Shown here piece after piece: positions 7,047-12,844 of a stretch of DNA of 14,743 nt. A model generated the notes under the pieces. It was not told where the DNA came from. It saw only the letters and a program-made list of their open reading frames with translations, and did not search any database. The translations under genes were made by a program, and so were the position numbers. This stretch comes from Fimbriimonadaceae bacterium (lineage in GTDB: Bacteria > Armatimonadota > Fimbriimonadia > Fimbriimonadales > Fimbriimonadaceae). The stretch is from NCBI GenBank assembly GCA_025451715.1, contig JANWJY010000168.1, positions 1-14,743 of the forward strand, given 5' to 3'. How positions within the stretch are numbered: position 1 is the first letter of the stretch; each line of letters begins with the position of its first letter.

Positions 7047-8435
7047 TCAGTCCAGGTAGGGCCTGGGGTCGGTCAGCCGCCCTGTAAGGGCCGTGGCCGC
7101 CGCCGTCAGGGGCGACACCAGGTGGGTGCGCGAGCCTGGCCCCTGCCGCCCCTCGTAGGGCCGGTTCGAGGTCGAGGCAGACCGCTCCTGGGGCCGCAGG
7201 ATGTCCCCGTTCATGCCCAGGCACATCGAACACCCGCTGTGGTGCCACTCGAACCCGGCGGCCTTGAAAACCGCGTCCAGCCCCTCCTGCTCGGCGGCCG
7301 CCTTGACCGCCGCCGACCCCGGCACGACCATCGCCCTGACCCCTTCGGCCACCTTGCGGCCCCTGATGATCGAGGCGGCTTGCCGCAGGTCCTCGATCCG
7401 CGAGTTCGTGCACGACCCGATGAACACCGTGTTGATCGCCAAGTCCGCCATCGCCGTGCCCGGCTTGAGGCCCATGTACATCTGCGCCCGCTCTTCGGTC
7501 TTGTCCTTGGGCTCCGGCACTGTCCCCGTGATATCGGTCGTCAGGCCGGGGTTCGTGCCCCAAGAGACCTGCGGCACGAGGCCGCCCGCATCGATCGCTT
7601 CCTCCCGGTCGTAGCGCGCGCCGGGATCGGACGCGAGCCCGCGCGCATACGCAACCATTTCGTCGAACGCCTTTCCCTTCGGCGCGAACGGCCTGTCCTC
7701 TGCCGCGACGTATTCGAAAGTCGTGTCGTCCGGGGCGACCATCCCCGCGCGCGCACCCATCTCAATCGACATGTTGCACATCGTCATGCGCCCGCTCATG
7801 TCGAGCGAGCGAACCGCCTCGCCCTTGTACTCGGCGACATAACCCGTTCCCCCGCCAGCGGACAACTTGCGGATGATAGCAAGGATGAGATCCTTAGCGA
7901 CCACGCCCCTTTGCAACTTCCCGGAACAATCGATCCCCAGGTTCTTCGGCTTGTTCGCCGCGCGCAGCGTCTGCGTCGCAAGCACGTGTTCGACTTCTGT
8001 TGTCCCAATGCCGAATGCTAACGCTCCAAAAGCGCCGTGCGTCGAAGTGTGGCTGTCGCCGCAAACGATCGTCAGCCCAGGAAGAGTGAGCCCGAGCTGA
8101 GGGCCAATAATGTGGACGATCCCTTGCCGCGGGTCGTGATAGCCGAAGAGCGGCACGCCGAACTCCTTCGTGTTCTTCGCGAGCGCAGCGAGCTGCTGCC
8201 CGCTCACCGTCCTCTCGTCGATCTCTCGCCCGTCGGTCGGCACGTTGTGGTCGACCGTCGCGAAGGTGAGGTCGGGCCGGCGGACGCGGCGCCCTTTTTC
8301 CCGGAGCCCGTCGAACGCCTGAGGCGATGTCACTTCGTGCACGAGGTGCCGGTCGATGTAAAGCAAGAACCCACCGCCCGGCAGCTCCGTCACGACGTGC
8401 TGGTCCCACACCTTCTCGAACAGCGTCTTCGACAT
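7047..8435 (-). CDS. leuC: 3-isopropylmalate dehydratase large subunit
   Basis: The 462-residue product is full length for LeuC. It has HNVPT and GDSHTSTHGAFGALAFGIGT (substrate side), and the three [4Fe-4S] cysteines: Cys342 in IGSCTNSR, and Cys402 and Cys405 in CSMCLG. It ends with SNRPYEGRQGPGSRTHLVSP. With LeuD it isomerises 2-isopropylmalate to 3-isopropylmalate in leucine synthesis; leuD is not in the window. I chose ATG 8435 (MSKTLFEKVWDQHVV, the usual N-terminus) over the GTG six bases earlier, because a good -10 hexamer (TAGAAT) sits seven bases before this ATG, suggesting a leaderless transcript. The last third of the gene uses GGG, AGG, CGG and CTG codons much more than the rest. 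The downstream neighbour is rpmH, an unusual partner. Confidence 0.96.
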   Translation of the reverse strand: MSKTLFEKVWDQHVVTELPGGGFLLYIDRHLVHEVTSPQAFDGLREKGRRVRRPDLTFATVDHNVPTDGREIDERTVSGQQLAALAKNTKEFGVPLFGYHDPRQGIVHIIGPQLGLTLPGLTIVCGDSHTSTHGAFGALAFGIGTTEVEHVLATQTLRAANKPKNLGIDCSGKLQRGVVAKDLILAIIRKLSAGGGTGYVAEYKGEAVRSLDMSGRMTMCNMSIEMGARAGMVAPDDTTFEYVAAEDRPFAPKGKAFDEMVAYARGLASDPGARYDREEAIDAGGLVPQVSWGTNPGLTTDITGTVPEPKDKTEERAQMYMGLKPGTAMADLAINTVFIGSCTNSRIEDLRQAASIIRGRKVAEGVRAMVVPGSAAVKAAAEQEGLDAVFKAAGFEWHHSGCSMCLGMNGDILRPQERSASTSNRPYEGRQGPGSRTHLVSPLTAAATALTGRLTDPRPYLD

Positions 8436-8442
8436 CCCCACT

Positions 8443-8448
8443 ATTCTA
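8443..8448 (-). promoter_or_regulatory. -10 element of a likely leaderless leuC promoter (TAGAAT)
   Basis: TAGAAT on the minus strand ends seven bases before the leuC ATG at 8435, so transcription would begin at or next to the start codon. No convincing -35 hexamer is seen, as is common for leaderless TANNNT promoters in Deinococcus-like bacteria. Confidence 0.5.
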
Positions 8449-8458
8449 CGCTCCCCGT

Positions 8459-8518
8459 CCGTCGTCCCGCCGTCGCCTGCCGATGCCCGACGTCACCCGC
8501 CGATACCCGCCGAACCGT
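8459..8518. repeat. Three 20-bp phased units between the divergent leuC and small-membrane-protein promoters
   Basis: CCCG occurs at 8466, 8486 and 8506, exactly 20 bases apart. The second and third units share an 11-mer, GCCGATGCCCG (8479-8489) and GCCGATACCCG (8499-8509); the first is degenerate. A spacing of two helical turns between divergent promoters suggests an operator, but this is inference. Confidence 0.4.
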
Positions 8519-8530
8519 TACACAAGCGTC

Positions 8531-8536
8531 TAAACT
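8531..8536 (+). promoter_or_regulatory. -10 element of a likely leaderless promoter (TAAACT)
   Basis: TAAACT (TANNNT type) ends six bases before the ATG at 8543, which places the transcription start at about the start codon. There is no Shine-Dalgarno before this gene, which agrees with a leaderless message. Confidence 0.5.
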
Positions 8537-8542
8537 AGACAC

Positions 8543-8830
8543 ATGCTCCGGAACGTGCTCTGCATCTGGGCCGCAATCGTGGCGGGCTTCGGAGCGGCGG
8601 TCGTGCTCGCGCTCGGCACAGCGGCCATCTCCGCCGCGGTGTACAAGTCGCAGGTCCCGATCGGAGAGTCCGTAGCATCAAAGGTCCAGGACAACTTGCC
8701 CGCCGTCAGGGCCGCCGGGATCATCGGATTCGCGGTCGGCGCAGGCACGATCATATGGCTCTTTGTGACCACGAAGCCCCCCAAAAAGGACCCTGACGAA
8801 ACCGGCCCCGAAGGCCGATCTGAGGTATAA
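8543..8830 (+). CDS. Small two-helix membrane protein of unknown function
   Basis: A 95-residue protein I do not recognise. It has two hydrophobic segments, residues about 5-34 (WAAIVAGFGAAVVLALGTAAISAAVY) and about 57-76 (AAGIIGFAVGAGTIIWLFV). They are joined by a short polar loop, and a charged Pro/Lys/Asp/Glu-rich tail follows. Both segments contain small-residue (Gly/Ala) patterns suited to helix packing. It is divergent from leuC with a TAAACT hexamer six bases before the ATG. Its stop overlaps a TATAAA that could be the -10 of the following tRNA gene. The start and full length are supported by clean membrane-protein composition and the promoter, but no family assignment is possible by eye. 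Confidence 0.7.
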   Translation: MLRNVLCIWAAIVAGFGAAVVLALGTAAISAAVYKSQVPIGESVASKVQDNLPAVRAAGIIGFAVGAGTIIWLFVTTKPPKKDPDETGPEGRSEV

Positions 8831-8831
8831 A
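8826..8831 (+). promoter_or_regulatory. Possible -10 element for tRNA-Tyr/tRNA-Thr (TATAAA)
   Basis: TATAAA ends 13 bases before the mature tRNA-Tyr 5' end and overlaps the stop codon of the small membrane protein gene. No clear -35 is seen. The two tRNAs, 12 bases apart, are probably cotranscribed. Confidence 0.4.
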
Positions 8832-8844
8832 AAGCACCCTGCCT

Positions 8845-8930
8845 GGGGAGTTGCCCGAGTGGTCAATGGGAACAGACTGTAAATCTGTCGGCTGATGCCT
8901 ACGCAGGTTCAAATCCTGCACTCCCCACCA
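8845..8930 (+). tRNA. tRNA-Tyr (anticodon GTA)
   Basis: A class II tRNA of 86 bases with an encoded CCA. The acceptor stem is GGGGAGT/ACTCCCC with discriminator A. The anticodon stem-loop ACAGA-CTGTAAA-TCTGT gives GTA at 8879-8881. It has a long variable arm after position 8888 and a T arm GCAGG-TTCAAAT-CCTGC. The long variable arm with GTA is the normal bacterial tRNA-Tyr form. Confidence 0.97.
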
Positions 8931-8942
8931 GATCCAATCCAG

Positions 8943-9017
8943 GCCCTTGTAGCTCAGTGGTAGAGCACTTCTTTGGTAAAGAAGAGGTCACGAGTCCGAT
9001 TCTCGTCAAGGGCTCCA
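8943..9017 (+). tRNA. tRNA-Thr (anticodon GGT), T-loop with C at position 55
   Basis: A 75-base tRNA with an encoded CCA and discriminator T. The acceptor stem is GCCCTTG/CAAGGGC. The D arm is AGCTCAGTGGTAGAGC. The anticodon stem-loop CTTCT-TTGGTAA-AGAAG reads GGT. The T arm is ACGAG-TCCGATT-CTCGT. The loop reads TCC where almost all tRNAs have TTC, so the base normally modified to pseudouridine 55 is C. All stems pair perfectly, so it is probably functional. It ends five bases before the stop of a convergent gene. Confidence 0.93.
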
Positions 9018-9022
9018 GTCCC

Positions 9023-9481
9023 CTAAACGATCCGCGCCAACAACCGCCGGCTGTCTTCGCCCAGCGCGCGCGTGTCCCTGATCTCGAATCGGTTGCCGTC
9101 AACGTCGATCAGCATAAGGTGCGTCGGGCCGTGCCACTGCGCGTTCTCCTGCAGGCTCTGCGTGACGAACTCGCGACGCCCGCGCTCCGTGTCGACCGTC
9201 CAATACGTCGAACCGAACTCCGTGTGCGCGTGCTCGATCTCAAGCACCTGTGACGTCAGATACCTGCGGTGAAGCTCTTCCTCGAGGATCTTGCGGTTGT
9301 CTTCGTCCAAGCCCGCGAGCCCCTCGGGCAACATCAACACCTCCTTGTCCTTCCCGTCGAGCAGCGAGAGGTACTTGCCAGGCTGAGTCACGGGCGAAGC
9401 CCACATCGGTCGCACCTGCAGGTGGCACCGGTCGTCAGTCTCCAAACGCAACCGGCCCTCGGGTTGATAGAACAGCCTCAT
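9023..9481 (-). CDS. DUF1854 domain protein linked to an ABC transporter
   Basis: A 152-residue soluble protein that matches the DUF1854 family by pattern: RPMWASPVTQPGKYLSLLDGKDKEVLML near the start, then ILEEELHRRYLTSQVLEIEHAHTEFGSTYWTVDTERGRREFV, and a final HLMLIDVDGNRFEIRD. The family has no established biochemical activity. NCBI-style annotation places members beside an ABC transporter in cyanophycin gene clusters; that link is recalled knowledge, not seen here. I use ATG 9481 (MRLFYQPEGRL), which overlaps the acetyltransferase stop as ATGA; a start seven codons earlier is possible but lies inside that gene. It is the last gene of the three-gene leftward operon and ends five bases from the convergent tRNA-Thr. 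Confidence 0.85.
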   Translation of the reverse strand: MRLFYQPEGRLRLETDDRCHLQVRPMWASPVTQPGKYLSLLDGKDKEVLMLPEGLAGLDEDNRKILEEELHRRYLTSQVLEIEHAHTEFGSTYWTVDTERGRREFVTQSLQENAQWHGPTHLMLIDVDGNRFEIRDTRALGEDSRRLLARIV

Positions 9482-10428
9482 AGTTCCTTCACCACCATCC
9501 ACATCCCCGGCTTCTCGACGAACCCCAGCTTTGTGTTCACAGCACGCATCGCCGGATTCTCAGTGTTGTTCTCCGTGCGGACCATCGTCCCTCCGATCGC
9601 CTTCGCATATTCCAAGGCGCGCACTTTCATCGCAGTAGCGAGGCCGTTTCCGCGGTGCTCACTCACGACGCCCGTGTAGTCGATGAACATCTCGCCGTTG
9701 AATTCACCCGAGCCCTTGTTCACTGTCGAAACGCCGACGATCTCACCGTCCTTCAGCGCGACGACGACGCCGTTCCGGTCGAACCACGCCGCGTTCATCA
9801 CCATGCGTCGATAGTCGTCGTACTCCGGCCAGCCAAAATAGTCCATGAACGGAGTGTCGACGTCCGAACCGTGTACGGCTTCATAGTACGCCCGGTCTAA
9901 CTCTTCGCCCTGCGGCAGCTCGGCCAGCGACTTGACCTCATAGCCCGATTCGACGACACTCGCCACATTTGACGCAAACTTATCGCCCTCGAAAACCTGC
10001 GGATCGATCACCGATTGATAGTAGAGCGTCCTCGGCGCGTATCCAAACCGCTTGGCCGCCTCCATCGATCCAGGAAACCGCTCGTGCACCAAGAACAGCA
10101 CGCATTTCGCGCCTCCTTCCGAGGCAAAACCCTCTAGCCGCGCCACCAGATCGCGCCCGATTCCGCGCCGATGGTGCTCCGGCAGCACGATGACCTCGCC
10201 CTGGAACGCGCCGCGCGGGTTGGGAGCGATCTCGCACACGCGCCCGTACGCGACGACCTCGCCACCATCCTCGACGACTAGGCGGAGCATCGGTCTGTCC
10301 TCAGGAAACCGCGCGACGTTGTTGACCACGTCCTGCTCGTTCCAAGTGAACGCGTCGCTCCAAGTGAACATCCGCGCGACAACGCCGGAGTCGCGCGCAA
10401 CATCGAACTCCCGCACCGTCAGCGTCAT
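9478..10428 (-). CDS. Tandem-GNAT N-acetyltransferase
   Basis: A 316-residue protein with two GNAT domains. The first spans about 3-140, with the acetyl-CoA loop HRRGIGRDL (86-94) and CVLFLVHERFPGSMEAAKRFGY. The second spans about 163-316, with EHRGNGLATAMK (257-268) and NNTENPAMRAVNTKLGF (287-303). Both halves keep the (R/Q)xxGx(G/A) loop, so both could bind acetyl-CoA; the substrate is not predictable. The frame continues open far upstream inside the ABC transporter gene, but only from ATG 10428 does it resemble a protein. This start overlaps the transporter stop as ATGA, and its own TGA overlaps the DUF1854 start in the same way. This indicates tight translational coupling, with the acetyltransferase acting in the same process as the transporter. 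Confidence 0.92.
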   Translation of the reverse strand: MTLTVREFDVARDSGVVARMFTWSDAFTWNEQDVVNNVARFPEDRPMLRLVVEDGGEVVAYGRVCEIAPNPRGAFQGEVIVLPEHHRRGIGRDLVARLEGFASEGGAKCVLFLVHERFPGSMEAAKRFGYAPRTLYYQSVIDPQVFEGDKFASNVASVVESGYEVKSLAELPQGEELDRAYYEAVHGSDVDTPFMDYFGWPEYDDYRRMVMNAAWFDRNGVVVALKDGEIVGVSTVNKGSGEFNGEMFIDYTGVVSEHRGNGLATAMKVRALEYAKAIGGTMVRTENNTENPAMRAVNTKLGFVEKPGMWMVVKEL

Positions 10429-12602
10429 CCGATCACCCCAACGCCCACGATCTCGTTGATCTTGCTCTGCGTCTCGACCAGCTTGTAGAACACGCCCTTG
10501 CTCGTCATCAGCTCCTCGTGCGTGCCGATCTCGCTCACAGCGCCGCGCTCGAGCACGATCAATCGGTCCGCGTTGCGCAGCGTCGACAGGCGGTGCGCGA
10601 TCGCGAACGTCGTACGCCCCTTCGTCAAGCGCGCGATCGCCTCCTGTATCTGCTTCTCCGTCTCGACGTCCACGCTGCTCGTCGCCTCGTCGAGGATCAA
10701 AATGCGCGGGTCGTGCAGGATCGCGCGCGCGATACTGATGCGCTGCCTCTCCCCGCCGCTCAGCTTCGCGCCGCGCTCTCCAACGATCGTGTCGTAGCCG
10801 TCCGTCTTCGAGACCACGAAGTCGTGCGCGTTCGCCGCCTTCGCCGCCGCCATCACTTCTTCGAACGAAGCGTCCGGCTTGCCGTACGCGATGTTCTCCG
10901 CGATCGTGCCGTGGAACAGGAACGGCTCTTGCAGCACGATGCCGATCTGGCTCCGGTAGTCCTGCAGCTCCAGCTCCTTGTAGTCGCGCCCGTCGATCAG
11001 GATGCGCCCAGCGTCCGGCTCGTAGAACCGCGCGACCAGATTGATCGTCGTCGACTTGCCCGCGCCCGAGTGCCCGACCAGCCCGATCATCTCGCCCGGC
11101 TTCGCCGTGAACGAGACGCCCTTCAGCACCGGGTTCGACTTGTCGTACCCAAAACGGACCGCTTCGAACTGGACCTCTCCGACGATCGTGTGCTTGTCGC
11201 CCTTTCCGCCGCCCGCGTCGCGAGGCATGTCCATCATCTCGAAGATGCGCTCTGCGCTCGCCATCGCCCGGCTGAACCAGTTGTTGATCTGCGCGAACCA
11301 CATCAGCGGCCCGTACACCATCAGCAGATACGAGTTCGCCATGATGAATTCGCCGAGCGTCAGCCGATTGATCATCACGAAGTACCCGCCTAGCCCCCAG
11401 TTGATCAGCATCCCGAACGAAACGCACAAGGACATCGCGCCGAGAATCGAGTACCACCGCTGGTCCGCCGCAACCGCAGCGCGCAGACAGTCCATGTTCC
11501 GCGTCTGGAAACGGTCATACTCGTGGTCCTCGCGCACGAAAGCCTTCACCACGCGCACGCCACTTACCGCTTCGTTGATGTGCATGTAGATCCGCGCCCA
11601 CTTCTGCGAGACCTTGTGAAACATGTTCGACAGGTTTTTCCAGAACGCCACGCTGATCAGCGCCATCACTGGGATCGGCGCCATGATCGCGGCGGCCAGA
11701 ACCGCGTCGAGCTGGAACAGGAAGAACAGCACCCCGATCAGCACGAGCCCGTTCGTCACCAGGAACGGCATACCGTCCACGAGGAACATCCAGATGCGGT
11801 CCGTGTCCTGCGTGATCCTGCTCGCGATCGATCCCACCGGCTTCTTGTCGAAGTACGCGACCTGCAACCGCTGCACGGTCTGGAAAGTCGCCGCACGCAG
11901 ATCCGCCGCGATGCTCGACCCGAGGAAAGTCATCAGGCGGTTGCTCACGACCTGCAGCCCGATTGCGACCGCCGCGACCGAGAACCAGATCAAGACGAGA
12001 GTCACCAAGGCGCGAACGTCCATCGACGACGCCGTCAGCCCGTCCACGATCAGCTTCTGCAACTGCGGCGGCACGAGGTTCATCCCCGTCGCCACCACCG
12101 AGATCCCGATCAGCGCCCACACCTTCGCCTTGTACGGCGCAAGGAACACGGCGACGCGCATGAACGTCTTGCCGCGGTTTAGGCACGCCGGGCACACGCC
12201 GTCCTTCTCGGGCAACAGTCGGCCGCACTTCGCACAGCGCGTCTTCTCGCGCTTGAGGTTGATCGAGAACTCTTGCCCCTTCGCGAGCTGCTCGACGCCC
12301 CGCGCAGCCTCTGAGAACAGGTCCGAGTGGGTCAGCGAGTAAGCCGTCGCGACGATGTCCTCGCCGGACTTCATTCGCAAGAGCAACCGACCGCCGGAGA
12401 CCAGGGGCTCGTTGCGCGCCGTCTCGATGTCGGCGATGGGGACGCGGAGCACGCTCGCCCCGCTCTGGTCCAGGACCGAAACCTCGCTTGAACTTACGAC
12501 CAACCGCCTGAAGCCGAACTTAGCGTCTTCAGTCATGTCGGCCGTGAGATCGATCAGAACTTGATCGATACTCCGGCCCTCTGGGCTGGCTTGCTGGATC
12601 AT
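10425..12602 (-). CDS. ABC exporter with N-terminal extension and zinc ribbon (permease fused to ATPase)
   Basis: A 725-residue half-transporter. Residues 1-115 form a beta-rich domain resembling a PH-like fold. A zinc ribbon follows with Cys123, Cys126, Cys137 and Cys140 (CAKCGRLL...CPAC). A six-helix type 1 exporter membrane domain spans about 150-450, and the ATPase domain is at about 475-710. The ATPase has Walker A GHSGAGKST (510-518), Q-loop Gln558, signature LSGGERQR (614-621), Walker B ILILDEA with catalytic Glu639, and switch His670. The N-terminal extension plus ribbon is like the transporters annotated as cyanophycin-associated, paired with DUF1854. The frame extends to 12800, but the upstream part does not look like protein. 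A TACAAT -10 at 12654-12649 puts transcription start between it and ATG 12602, so I use that start. No Shine-Dalgarno is evident. Cargo is unknown. Confidence 0.92.
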   Translation of the reverse strand: MIQQASPEGRSIDQVLIDLTADMTEDAKFGFRRLVVSSSEVSVLDQSGASVLRVPIADIETARNEPLVSGGRLLLRMKSGEDIVATAYSLTHSDLFSEAARGVEQLAKGQEFSINLKREKTRCAKCGRLLPEKDGVCPACLNRGKTFMRVAVFLAPYKAKVWALIGISVVATGMNLVPPQLQKLIVDGLTASSMDVRALVTLVLIWFSVAAVAIGLQVVSNRLMTFLGSSIAADLRAATFQTVQRLQVAYFDKKPVGSIASRITQDTDRIWMFLVDGMPFLVTNGLVLIGVLFFLFQLDAVLAAAIMAPIPVMALISVAFWKNLSNMFHKVSQKWARIYMHINEAVSGVRVVKAFVREDHEYDRFQTRNMDCLRAAVAADQRWYSILGAMSLCVSFGMLINWGLGGYFVMINRLTLGEFIMANSYLLMVYGPLMWFAQINNWFSRAMASAERIFEMMDMPRDAGGGKGDKHTIVGEVQFEAVRFGYDKSNPVLKGVSFTAKPGEMIGLVGHSGAGKSTTINLVARFYEPDAGRILIDGRDYKELELQDYRSQIGIVLQEPFLFHGTIAENIAYGKPDASFEEVMAAAKAANAHDFVVSKTDGYDTIVGERGAKLSGGERQRISIARAILHDPRILILDEATSSVDVETEKQIQEAIARLTKGRTTFAIAHRLSTLRNADRLIVLERGAVSEIGTHEELMTSKGVFYKLVETQSKINEIVGVGVIG

Positions 12603-12648
12603 GAGGTCGTGTGGCCATGGGCTGGGCCAATTAAGGCGTGAGGCAGAT

Positions 12649-12654
12649 ATTGTA
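12649..12654 (-). promoter_or_regulatory. -10 element for the ABC-GNAT-DUF1854 operon (TACAAT)
   Basis: TACAAT on the minus strand lies 46 bases before the chosen ATG (12602), giving a leader of roughly 40 bases. The -35 region is not a recognisable match. It favours the internal start over an upstream one at 12800. Confidence 0.45.
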
Positions 12655-12690
12655 TCCCGGCTTGACGGCATCCCCGGCCTTCTGTACCCT

Positions 12691-12706
12691 CCATGGGGGC
12701 CCATGG
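12691..12706. repeat. Perfect 7-2-7 inverted repeat upstream of the ABC operon
   Basis: CCATGGG-GG-CCCATGG is a perfect short palindrome about 37 bases upstream of the TACAAT hexamer. It could be an operator or activator site, or a small hairpin; nothing in the window identifies a cognate regulator. Confidence 0.4.
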
Positions 12707-12743
12707 GATGATGTGATTCGACTAGTTCCGCTTTCTGCGCGGT

Positions 12744-12815
12744 CACCCCTCCCCCTTGGGATTGGCCGCGTCGACCTCCAAAGGAGTCGACCCGCGCCAA
12801 GCTAGGGAGGGGGTG
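12744..12815. repeat. Long imperfect hairpin after rfbA
   Basis: A 72-base near-palindrome whose arms share CACCCC, TCCC, TTGG, CGCG, GTCGAC and TCC around a three-base centre near 12781. It lies about 30 bases past the rfbA stop. No T-run follows on either strand, so it is not a textbook intrinsic terminator. Termination of rfbA, transcript end protection or a repeat element are all possible. Confidence 0.5.
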
Positions 12816-12844
12816 TTTGATTGAGTAAGACCCAGTCCTCGCTC

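Noticed and set aside
7122..8021. 299-residue plus-strand open frame opposite leuC
   Set aside because: A His/Arg-rich shadow caused by the GC-rich codon bias of leuC, whose protein is unmistakable.
10518..11393. 291-residue plus-strand open frame opposite the ABC ATPase domain
   Set aside because: It mirrors the Walker and signature coding region; its composition is that of a reverse-strand shadow.
10429..11457. Long open upstream part of the acetyltransferase frame, which would make a 659-residue protein
   Set aside because: It lies antiphase inside the ABC ATPase/permease gene, is Arg/Asp/Gly-rich without any fold-like pattern, and the real protein begins at ATG 10428 with an ATGA overlap.
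12603..12800. Upstream extension of the ABC transporter to residue 791
   Set aside because: The 66 extra residues are low-complexity translation of intergenic DNA that contains the TACAAT promoter element and the palindromes; family homology begins after 12602.
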